A stretch of 38,768 bases of DNA from an uncultured Acidaminococcus sp. (GTDB lineage Bacteria; Bacillota_C; Negativicutes; Acidaminococcales; Acidaminococcaceae): positions 1-38,768 of the forward strand of contig OMUE01000061.1 of assembly GCA_900314165.1 (NCBI GenBank). The letters are read 5' to 3'. Below are positions 1-7,131 of the stretch, one piece after another. The notes beneath the pieces are model-generated. The model had not been told where the DNA came from. It saw only the letters and a program-made list of their open reading frames with translations, and did no database searches. The position numbers and the translations under genes are program-made. Every line of letters begins with the position of its first letter. Within the stretch, counting starts at the first letter, position 1.

Positions 1-2
1 AG

Positions 3-239
3 GCTAACCCTGCAAGAATCCACGAAGGAGATCCTGCTATCCTGATGCATGCTACGACTCCTACTGCAGAATCCCAGGAATGCCACAGCGCTGACGATAT
101 CCTGCTGAACGCCGGCGGCCCTGGTTCTGAATACTTCAAGGGTGTGATGGACAACACGGAAGTGTTCTTCGGTATGATGCGGGCTCTGGGCATCGACGCT
201 ACGAAGACGAAATACAACCTGACCAAGGACAAGAACTGA
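3..239 (+). CDS. C-terminal part of an unrecognised protein (5' end outside window)
   Basis: The frame is open from the left edge and ends in TGA at 237-239, giving about 78 C-terminal residues. An ATG at 45 is only an internal methionine, because the frame continues upstream without a stop and no ribosome binding site precedes it. The visible part contains a His-Ala-Thr-Thr-Pro-Thr-Ala stretch, a Glu-Cys-His and a hydrophobic helix-like end (DNTEVFFGMMRALGI). I do not recognise the family. The next gene starts one base after the stop, so the two are probably co-transcribed with the secreted CPFC protein and the ABC transporter. Confidence 0.7.
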   Translation, partial: ANPARIHEGDPAILMHATTPTAESQECHSADDILLNAGGPGSEYFKGVMDNTEVFFGMMRALGIDATKTKYNLTKDKN

Positions 240-240
240 C

Positions 241-675
241 ATGCGGTGGCTCAGGCGGGGGCTGGTACTGGCACTGCTGCTGTTGGGAATGACCTGTTCC
301 CTGGCAGCAGCTGCCGGACTCAGCTTTGACGAATTGTACAGTGGCTATTCTTCTCAGGGACTGACGTTCTCGGACAAAACAAAGTCCCTGGAGGGAGGCA
401 CCGTAACCATGACGGGGTACATGGCCCCGCCGCTGACTCCCACAATCCGTTTCTTCGTGCTGACAGAAGTGCCCATGTCCGTGTGCCCGTTCTGCTCCAC
501 GGATGCGGACTGGCCGGACAACATCGTGGTGGTGAAGGTCAGTGAGCCGGTAACGGCGCTGCCCTACGATACTCCGATTACGGTAACCGGCACATTGGAG
601 CTGGGCAGCCAGATTGATGATGAAACGGGCTTTGTAAGCCAGCTGCGGATCATCGCAGACGACGTAAGTCAGTAA
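241..675 (+). CDS. Small exported protein with a CPFC motif (DUF3299-like)
   Basis: This 144-residue protein begins with a basic and then strongly hydrophobic stretch ending in Ala-Ala-Ala-Ala-Gly (about residues 1-26), a typical Sec signal peptide. The mature part is a small beta-rich domain with a Val-Cys-Pro-Phe-Cys motif near residue 80, followed by Asp-Trp-Pro. The layout resembles DUF3299-type exported proteins that accompany LolD/MacB-like ABC transporters in metal-related operons; that family assignment is from memory and moderate. It follows the preceding gene by one base and is separated from the ABC ATPase by a 260-base space holding a dispersed repeat. The two cysteines could bind metal or be redox active; neither can be decided here. 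Confidence 0.75.
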   Translation: MRWLRRGLVLALLLLGMTCSLAAAAGLSFDELYSGYSSQGLTFSDKTKSLEGGTVTMTGYMAPPLTPTIRFFVLTEVPMSVCPFCSTDADWPDNIVVVKVSEPVTALPYDTPITVTGTLELGSQIDDETGFVSQLRIIADDVSQ

Positions 676-768
676 CAAATCCAAGGGGATGCTGCAGTAT
701 TGTGGCATTTCCTTGTTTTTGTATGTGTGGAGCCTGGGCAGTGCACTGCACTTCCTTAGCAAGCAAAG

Positions 769-917
769 AGCGAAAAGCGAAGAGCGAAGAGGCGCCTGCG
801 GCGGGCAAGGAAGAAATGAATCCGGCCCCCTCTGGGGGCGGGGAACCATCGCGAAGCCGATGGTGGTGGGGGCGTGCAGGGCACCACTAGCCCACTAGCA
901 ACTAGCCCACTACTCCA
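769..917 (+). repeat. Dispersed intergenic repeat, family A, copy 1
   Basis: The 34 bases at 779-812 recur without mismatch at 16477-16510. The following part (about 815-917) recurs in inverted orientation at 12820-12920, sharing the GGCCCCC..GGGGGC hairpin, a GGTGGGGGCGTGC block and a tail of repeated CTAGCCCACTAG units. Internal hairpins include GGCCCCC/GGGGGC and ACCATCG/CGATGGT. No open reading frame is plausible within it. Confidence 0.75.
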
Positions 918-934
918 GGCAAAGGAGCATTACT

Positions 935-1606
935 ATGTTATCCATCAACAATCTCATATGTGAATACCGGGAAGGGGACGGGACTGTGGTCAGAGGGCTC
1001 AGCCTGCCGGAGTTCCGGCTGGGCGATGGGGAAGCCTGCGGGGTCACAGGGCCCAGCGGCAGCGGCAAGATCACGCTGTTCCACTGCATTTCCGGGCTGC
1101 TGCAGCCCTCCCGGGGGTCCATTACCATCGGGAACGTGTCTGTGACGGGCCTGTCCCAGACCGAAAAAGCCCGCTGGCGGGCTAAGCATCTGGGGTATAT
1201 TTTCCAGGAACCGAAGCTGCTGCCTTTCCTGACCATCGGGGAAAATATCCGGTTGTCCGCTGCTATGGCAGGATGGCAGGTAACGGCCACTGACATAGCA
1301 GAGTGGCTGGAAAAGGTGGGCCTGGCCGGCTATGCAGACCGGGTCCCGGGAAAACTCAGCGGCGGAGAACGCCAGAGAGCTTCTTTGGTAAGAGCCCTGA
1401 TCCGGCAGCCGGAGCTGGTGTTGGCGGACGAGCCGACGGCCAGCCTTGATGGAGCTAACAGCCGCAACGTACTGGACCTGCTGCTGGCTTATCAGCAGCA
1501 GTCCCATTGTATGCTGCTATGTGCCAGCCATGATCCTGCGGTCCAGGAACGGTTTTCCAAACGGCTGACCCTGCGGAAGGAAGGTGGCCTGTCATGTGGA
1601 AATTAG
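935..1606 (+). CDS. ABC transporter ATP-binding protein, LolD/MacB-like, with altered Walker A
   Basis: A 223-residue ATPase of the LolD/MacB/DevA type, the usual length for a stand-alone nucleotide-binding subunit. The signature LSGGERQR is near residue 141, Walker B (LVLADEP) near 166, and a conserved H-loop histidine lies in CASHD. The start ATG follows AAAGGAGC. The Walker A loop reads GPSGSGKIT: residue 46, normally Ser or Thr and the magnesium ligand after the P-loop lysine, is isoleucine (ATC at 1070-1072; ACC would give Thr). The rest of the gene is intact. It overlaps the permease gene by 13 bases, so the two are translated together and form one transporter. Confidence 0.9.
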   Translation: MLSINNLICEYREGDGTVVRGLSLPEFRLGDGEACGVTGPSGSGKITLFHCISGLLQPSRGSITIGNVSVTGLSQTEKARWRAKHLGYIFQEPKLLPFLTIGENIRLSAAMAGWQVTATDIAEWLEKVGLAGYADRVPGKLSGGERQRASLVRALIRQPELVLADEPTASLDGANSRNVLDLLLAYQQQSHCMLLCASHDPAVQERFSKRLTLRKEGGLSCGN

Positions 1607-2808
1607 CCGTGCTTTCCCTGATCCGCCGGCCTTTGCGTTATGGCCTGCTGCTGCTTCTGACAGCAGCGGCCTGTGCTTTGCCCGTCTTTGTGACCCAGCT
1701 GGCCGGAGGCTTGTACCAGGGCCTGAACCGGGCAGCGGCACCGTTCCCCATCCTGGCAGGAGCCAAAGGGTCTCCGTATCAGCTGGTCATTAATACGATT
1801 TTTCTGAAGGACCGGCCCATTGGCAACGTACCCTATAGTGAAGTGGATGTGCTGCGCCATACGGGAAAAGCCGACCTGGTACTGCCCATGGCATTCGGGG
1901 ACAGTTACCGGGGCTTCCGCATCTGCGGTACGGAAAAAGAAATTTTCAGCTATGTAGTGCCCGGGGACAAACGGCCCTGGCTGGTACCGGCTCAGGGCCG
2001 GGCTTTTACCAGCCATAGAGAAGCGGTGATCGGGGCCGAAACGGCCAAGCTGACAGGCCTGAAGCTGGGGGATACGTTCCAGTCCAACCATGGCTTCGTG
2101 GAAAAAGGCCACAAGCACAACCATCCTTACAAGGTGGTGGGCATCCTCAAAAGCGTGGAAGGGCCTTATGACAGCAGTATCCTGATTCCTATAGAGGATG
2201 TGTGGGAGGCCCACAGCGCTCAGGCAAAAGGCATGGGCGCACAGGACCATGATCATGGGCTGACGGAAAAAGGGGATGTGACAACCATCCTGGTGCATCC
2301 TGTAGGCTATGGCCAGGCCATGCAGCTGCTGAGCCAGTGGCAGCGCCGGAAACAGAGTCCTACCCAGCTGATTTTCCCGGCCCAGAGCCTGATTTCCCTG
2401 TATGCTATGGCGGGCCAGAGTAAGTCCTTCTGGGTCATCCTGTCCGGAGGCCTTGTGGCCACAGCTGTGCTTATGACTCTTTTGGCTCTGTATTGGGATG
2501 GTACCAGCCGTATGGAAGAATGGGCCATCCTGCAGGCATTGGGGGCAGAGCCTGCCACGGTGCGCAAGCTGCTGCTCCTGGAGCAGTTCCTGTTGCTTCT
2601 GACCGGCAGTATGCTGGGCTGGCTGGCCGGCTGGGGCGGCAGTACTCTGGCCTTCTGGGGCCTGCATCAGCAGACGGCTGTGCACCTGAGTATGGCACCT
2701 ATGTGGCAGGGGGCCGTGGCACCGATTTTACTGGTGGTCATCGGCACCGTTGGCGGTGCCTTGCCCCTGTGGCTCCTGCGGCGGAAGGACATTGCGCCGT
2801 ATTTGTAA
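1594..2808 (+). CDS. ABC transporter permease, FtsX/MacB family, histidine-rich loop
   Basis: A 404-residue permease with the FtsX/LolE layout: one N-terminal membrane segment (residues 13-35), a large extracytoplasmic domain (about 40-270), and three membrane segments near the C-terminus (about 278-305, 325-350, 365-392). The outside domain holds two histidine clusters, H166/H173/H175/H177 and H207/H219/H221, the latter beside acidic residues (Asp-His-Asp-His). Such clusters are common in metal-related exported domains. It overlaps the ATPase gene by 13 bases. Because FtsX-family permeases usually act as mechanotransmission or extraction devices rather than importers, the pair may move or load a metal-binding partner instead of importing metal itself; substrate is unproven. 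Confidence 0.88.
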   Translation: MWKLAVLSLIRRPLRYGLLLLLTAAACALPVFVTQLAGGLYQGLNRAAAPFPILAGAKGSPYQLVINTIFLKDRPIGNVPYSEVDVLRHTGKADLVLPMAFGDSYRGFRICGTEKEIFSYVVPGDKRPWLVPAQGRAFTSHREAVIGAETAKLTGLKLGDTFQSNHGFVEKGHKHNHPYKVVGILKSVEGPYDSSILIPIEDVWEAHSAQAKGMGAQDHDHGLTEKGDVTTILVHPVGYGQAMQLLSQWQRRKQSPTQLIFPAQSLISLYAMAGQSKSFWVILSGGLVATAVLMTLLALYWDGTSRMEEWAILQALGAEPATVRKLLLLEQFLLLLTGSMLGWLAGWGGSTLAFWGLHQQTAVHLSMAPMWQGAVAPILLVVIGTVGGALPLWLLRRKDIAPYL

Positions 2809-2819
2809 GGACAAGGATA

Positions 2820-2854
2820 CACCTCCACCACCGGCGTAGCCGGTGGTGGGGGTG
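2820..2854. repeat. Perfect hairpin after the ABC permease gene
   Basis: A 16-bp stem with one G-U pair and a three-base GTA loop; the inner 11 bp (2825-2835 with 2839-2849) are perfect. The right arm ends GGTGGTGGGGG, like the third hairpin of repeat family A. There is no T-run, so it is a poor intrinsic terminator unless another factor helps. Confidence 0.65.
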
Positions 2855-2869
2855 TACTGAAGAAAATTA

Positions 2870-2898
2870 TTCGAAATTCCTTAAAATTAAGGTATGAT
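2870..2898 (+). promoter_or_regulatory. Possible promoter for the LysR gene
   Basis: TATGAT at 2893-2898 is a good -10 box; 17 bases upstream lies only a weak -35 (TTCGAA, 3 of 6). It sits 44 bases before the start codon in an AT-rich space. Confidence 0.4.
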
Positions 2899-2941
2899 AT
2901 AAGTAGGTATAAGTATTATCCGTGTAGAAACGAGGCAGAGT

Positions 2942-3859
2942 ATGACTTTACAACAGCTGCGCTATATCGTGGCAATTGCAGAGGCGGGCACGCTCAGCGG
3001 TGCCGCCAAGGAATTATTTGTATCCCAGCCTAGCCTGACGAAGATGGTCCGGGAACTGGAACGGGAAATGGGGATCCAGATCTTTGACCGGACGAACAAA
3101 GGGGTCAGTCTGTCCCGGGAAGGGGAAATCTTCCTGGGCTATGCCCGTCAGGTTTTGGAACAGGCGGACCTGCTGGAATCCCGGTACAAGAACACATCAG
3201 GAGGGAAGCAGGAGTTCACTGTGTCCACCCAGCATTATTCCTTTGCGGTCAATGCATTTGTGGATCTGATTAAGGAATATGGGGGCGACACCTACGATTT
3301 CAGCCTGCAGGAAACCCAGACCTACAAGATCATAGACGACGTGGCCCATATGCGCAGCGAGATTGGCATCCTGTACTATAACGATTTCAACAAGGCCGTG
3401 CTGCAGAAGTTGTTCAAGGCCAACGACCTGATCTTCCAGGAACTGTTTGTGGCAAAGCCCCACGTGTTTCTGAATGCGTCCCATCCGCTGGCTGACCGCA
3501 GCGTCATTTCCATGGAAGACCTGGCCCCCTATCCCTACCTGTCCTATGTCCAGGGAGAGCACAACGCCTTCTATTTCTCGGAAGAAATTTTCAGTACTAT
3601 GATCCGTTCCAAGAATATCCGGGTCACGGACCGGGCCACACTGTTTAACCTGCTCATCGGACTTAACGGCTATACCGTGTGCAGCGGGGTGATCGACCAG
3701 AAACTGAACGGGGAGAGCATCATCGCCGTGCCCTTAAATGAAGAAGGCGCCATGCACATCGGCACCATTACCCACAAGCAGGCTCATCTGAGCCGCCTGG
3801 GCAGGGCCTATATGCAGGCGCTGGAAAGGTATATAGCCAAGGTTGTAAGCGAAGAGTGA
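2942..3859 (+). CDS. LysR-family transcriptional regulator
   Basis: A 305-residue protein of standard LysR length. The N-terminal winged helix-turn-helix spans residues 1-60, with the classic pattern LRYIVAIAEAGTLSGAAKELFVSQPSLT followed by the linker helix. The remainder (about 90-295) is a LysR substrate-binding domain of the CysB/CbbR fold. It is followed head-to-head by the minus-strand polyphosphatase gene only 14 bases away, with a GAAGAG-rich tract at the junction. No divergently transcribed partner lies directly upstream, so its target and inducer cannot be named from context. Confidence 0.92.
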   Translation: MTLQQLRYIVAIAEAGTLSGAAKELFVSQPSLTKMVRELEREMGIQIFDRTNKGVSLSREGEIFLGYARQVLEQADLLESRYKNTSGGKQEFTVSTQHYSFAVNAFVDLIKEYGGDTYDFSLQETQTYKIIDDVAHMRSEIGILYYNDFNKAVLQKLFKANDLIFQELFVAKPHVFLNASHPLADRSVISMEDLAPYPYLSYVQGEHNAFYFSEEIFSTMIRSKNIRVTDRATLFNLLIGLNGYTVCSGVIDQKLNGESIIAVPLNEEGAMHIGTITHKQAHLSRLGRAYMQALERYIAKVVSEE

Positions 3860-3873
3860 AAAGTGAAGAGGCG

Positions 3874-5415
3874 TTATTCCTTCACAATGACTTTCTCCCG
3901 GATGAACACTGTCAGGGGCAGGCCCAGTTCCTTGTGGAACCACTTATTCATGGACTGCAGCTGATGGAGTTCTACGGCAGGGGTTTGGCTGGCGGTGATG
4001 GCCAGGATGGCCATGCCGTCGTGGACGGAAGGCTCTATGGCTTCTACGACGCCGGTCTGGGTATAATCCAGGCATTCTGCCAAAGCTACCATCAGGGCAG
4101 CCTTGCTGAGAGCTGCTAAATCCGCTTCTGAGATGAGTTTCCGGTAGGGCTTATTGCGCAGGTAGTTCCGGTTCACTCCGTTGTGCCAGGCGGCGATTAT
4201 GGCCGTATAGACCACATCCAGGTGACTGAGCCCGAACAGCCGGCTGTTTTCTACCAGGTAGCCTGTGTGTCGGGTGTGGTTGTAGAAGTTGATGGAGATG
4301 CCGGTATCGTGCAGCAGGCCAGCCGTTTCCAACAGAGGCAGCCAGCGCTTGGCGTCCAGCTTGTGCAGGGATTGGAACCCTTTGAACATCTGGACCGCGA
4401 ACTTGGATACCAGCCGGGCATGGTCTTCGTCCGGCGCATACAGGTGCACCAGGGTGTTGCGGCTGCTCTGGAGGATATCGGGATTGATGAGGGGCAGATC
4501 CGTATGCTGATGCAGGTATTGGCTCAGGAGCCCTTCCCGCAAACCGCAGCCGGAAATAATGAGGCGGTTCGTATTGCTTCTGTCCGCCAGGGCCTTGATG
4601 ATGGAGGCACCGGCGATGATGACGTCCGCCCGGTCCGTGGACAGGCCGGGAATGCGCCGGCGGGCTGCCAGCGTGGTGCCGGACAGGGTCTTATACCATT
4701 CTTTGAAGTTGTTAATGGGGTATTGGAAATTATGCAGTTTGGACGTAAAATATTTCGTCCGCTTTTCTTCAATCTTGCCTACGGAACGGGCCGTGCCGCC
4801 TACGCCGATCAGAGGCAGCTTGCAGTCCACCAGCCAGGGGGCTTTGTCCATCTGCTGGTCAATGGCCTTGCGCATCTTGGCTAAAGAGGCTTCGTCCACG
4901 ATGTTGTTCAGCTTGAACATCTTCGTGGTGTTCACGCAGCCAATGGGCAGGGAAATAGAATCCACCAGTTTCCGGTCTTTTACCAGGATGACTTCCGTAG
5001 AAGCACCGCCCAAGTCGAAGATCAGGCAGTCTTTTTCGTCGATGGTGTTGATGACGCCCAGATAGCTCAGGAAGGCTTCCGTTTTGCCGGAGATAATCTC
5101 CAGTTGGATGCCGGAGGCTTCTGAAGCCGCCTTGGCCAGCTTGCCCCCGTTGGGCGCATTCCGCATGGCAGCAGTGGCTACGGCAATGGTTTCATCCACT
5201 TTGAAGATTTTGCACATGGAGGCAAAATTCTTCATGCAGGTGATGGTCGTAGTAAAGGCTTCGTCCGTCAGATAGCCCTTTTTATCTGTCTTCAGGGCCA
5301 GCCGCAAAGGGTCCTTCTGATTATAAATCAGGTTGCAGGCCTTGGACTCATGGACTTCCATGATGACCAGACGTGCCGAGTTAGAACCAACGTCGATGAT
5401 AGCGATTCGTTTCAT
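3874..5415 (-). CDS. ppx: Exopolyphosphatase / pppGpp phosphatase, Ppx/GppA family, with HD domain
   Basis: Hydrolyses terminal phosphates of polyphosphate or pppGpp. The start is the ATG at 5415, four codons inside a longer frame that opens with TTG, because GGGGGA lies four bases upstream; this gives 513 residues. The N-terminal actin-like domain has phosphate-binding DVGSNSARL at residues 8-16, a catalytic-type glutamate in SGKTEAFL (E113) and DLGGAST at 134-140. The C-terminal half is an HD-type helical domain with LLHDTG and downstream histidines (YNHTRHTGYL, AAWHNG), as in E. coli Ppx. It is divergent from a paralogue and polyphosphate kinase, making a polyphosphate turnover block. Ppx versus GppA substrate preference cannot be told. 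Confidence 0.9.
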   Translation of the reverse strand: MKRIAIIDVGSNSARLVIMEVHESKACNLIYNQKDPLRLALKTDKKGYLTDEAFTTTITCMKNFASMCKIFKVDETIAVATAAMRNAPNGGKLAKAASEASGIQLEIISGKTEAFLSYLGVINTIDEKDCLIFDLGGASTEVILVKDRKLVDSISLPIGCVNTTKMFKLNNIVDEASLAKMRKAIDQQMDKAPWLVDCKLPLIGVGGTARSVGKIEEKRTKYFTSKLHNFQYPINNFKEWYKTLSGTTLAARRRIPGLSTDRADVIIAGASIIKALADRSNTNRLIISGCGLREGLLSQYLHQHTDLPLINPDILQSSRNTLVHLYAPDEDHARLVSKFAVQMFKGFQSLHKLDAKRWLPLLETAGLLHDTGISINFYNHTRHTGYLVENSRLFGLSHLDVVYTAIIAAWHNGVNRNYLRNKPYRKLISEADLAALSKAALMVALAECLDYTQTGVVEAIEPSVHDGMAILAITASQTPAVELHQLQSMNKWFHKELGLPLTVFIREKVIVKE

Positions 5416-5557
5416 AGTATCCCCCAATACTGCGAGCCAGTAACAACTGTCTTTCTTATATTTTTAGTGTTAAACTTAGGTTATTAGTATAACACGATTT
5501 ATCTATATATGTTAATGATTAATCAAGTGATAACAACGCATAAAAACAGGAGGCAAT

Positions 5558-7111
5558 ATGGTTAGAAAGAAATTAAGTTCAGCAGCGGTGATCCACCTTG
5601 GATCCGAAAACATCACCATGCAGATTATTGAGTACACCGGCCTGTCTGAAATCCGTATCCTGGATGAAGTCCGGCGAAAGGTAAAACTGGGCGAAGAAAC
5701 CTTCAAGACCCGGAAGATTTCCTTCAGTACCATGCTGCAGATCGTGGATATTTTGAAAGGCTACCGGAAGATGATGCGGGAGTATGGAGTCAGGGACTAC
5801 GTGCTCCAGGCTACTACCGCCATCCGGGAAGCCGAAAACCAACAGTACTTCCTGGACCAGGTTTCCGTGAAAACGGGCTTCAAAATCGAAGTAGTGAACA
5901 TGTCCCAGGAAATCTATACGAAGATGGCGGCGCTGGTGCGCACCTGGGGTGTCCAGGACCAGAAGAGCCTGCCGAAAGAGGGCTTGCTGCTGGCGGATAT
6001 TTCCTCCGGGGGCCTGGGGCTTACCTACCTGAAGGACCGGAAAATCTGCTTCCAGCAGAACCTGCATGTAGGATTGGTGCGGATGCGGGAACAATTTACC
6101 CGGAACGAACGGTCCAGTGCCCATTTTGACGATGCCCTGACGGAATACATCCAGGCCTCTCTGATCCCTGTTACCCAGGAGCTGGCAGGCACAACTATGG
6201 AAGCTCTCGTACTGACCGGTACGGAAAGCCAGGTCTTGCTGGATATGCTGCAGAAAAAATGTGGCAAGCGCAAGGATCCCTCCTTTACAGCTAAGGAAGT
6301 GGATGTTCTATACAAAACGGTTCAGGCCTATACGGACAACCAGATCAGCAAGGTGTTCAACTTCTCCGTAGAAGAGACAGAAATCGCTTTTTCTGCCGTG
6401 ATCCTGTGTGAACAGCTGATGGCTATGTCCAAGGCTAAGAAAGTGGTGCTGCCGGTAGACCGGTTCATCGACGGCATGAAATACCTGTACATTGCCCGGA
6501 AAACGGACGACCCGTTCCTGGAAGCTATGCTGGTCTTGCGCATGAGCCTGGTCCGCAGCATCGGGGCCCGGTTCCATTACGATGCCGTCCACGCAGCCTG
6601 GGTGGAACAGATGGCTTGCCGGTTGTTCGATACCCTGGCCTCGTCCCAGGGCATGGACCGGAAAGCCCGAATCCTGCTGCGGGCAGCGGCTTATCTGCAT
6701 AATATCGGCAAATTCGTATCCCTGCGCAGCTACGATGTAATCAACTATTACCTAATCCGGTCCGCGGACATTCTGGGCTTCAGCGATGAGGAATGCCTGG
6801 CAATCGGCCAGATTTCCTACCTGTACACTCTGGACCGGCCGGAACTGCAGGGCTCTGAGCCCTTGGATTTTGACGGGAAATTTACGCCTCTCGTTGCCAA
6901 GCTGGCGGCCATCCTGCGGCTGGCAGACTCCATGGACGTCAGCGGCCAGCAGAAGATCCAGGATTGCAAGATCACCCTGAAAGGGGAAGAGCTAAAGATC
7001 AAGGCTAAGAGCAGACAGCGCCTGGATCTGGAAGAATGGACTTTCGAAAAACGGTGTGACTTCTTTGAAGAAGCCTTCGGTATCCATCCTGTCCTGGAAA
7101 AAGCAGAGTAA
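5558..7111 (+). CDS. Divergent Ppx/GppA-like protein with degenerate HD motif
   Basis: A 517-residue paralogue of the divergent ppx, with the same order of an actin-like N-terminal half and a helical HD-like C-terminal half. Signature residues are eroded: the first phosphate loop reads HLGSENITMQI instead of DVGSNS, the second DISSGGLGL instead of DLGGAST, and the HD pair in AAYLHNIGKF is His381-Asn382. The start ATG follows AGGAGG by five bases. The stop is 20 bases before ppk, so they are likely one operon. Loss of key residues suggests altered or regulatory activity, such as binding polyphosphate or controlling PPK, rather than ordinary phosphatase; this is inference. Confidence 0.82.
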   Translation: MVRKKLSSAAVIHLGSENITMQIIEYTGLSEIRILDEVRRKVKLGEETFKTRKISFSTMLQIVDILKGYRKMMREYGVRDYVLQATTAIREAENQQYFLDQVSVKTGFKIEVVNMSQEIYTKMAALVRTWGVQDQKSLPKEGLLLADISSGGLGLTYLKDRKICFQQNLHVGLVRMREQFTRNERSSAHFDDALTEYIQASLIPVTQELAGTTMEALVLTGTESQVLLDMLQKKCGKRKDPSFTAKEVDVLYKTVQAYTDNQISKVFNFSVEETEIAFSAVILCEQLMAMSKAKKVVLPVDRFIDGMKYLYIARKTDDPFLEAMLVLRMSLVRSIGARFHYDAVHAAWVEQMACRLFDTLASSQGMDRKARILLRAAAYLHNIGKFVSLRSYDVINYYLIRSADILGFSDEECLAIGQISYLYTLDRPELQGSEPLDFDGKFTPLVAKLAAILRLADSMDVSGQQKIQDCKITLKGEELKIKAKSRQRLDLEEWTFEKRCDFFEEAFGIHPVLEKAE

Positions 7112-7131
7112 AAGCATAAGGAGCATACACA

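Noticed and set aside
882..917. CRISPR array from the repeated CTAGCCCACTAG units
   Set aside because: Units are short, adjacent, have no spacers of regular length, and no cas gene is near.
5415..5427. TTG start four codons before the ppx ATG
   Set aside because: The GGGGGA ribosome site is placed for the ATG at 5415, and the DVGSNS domain begins directly after it.
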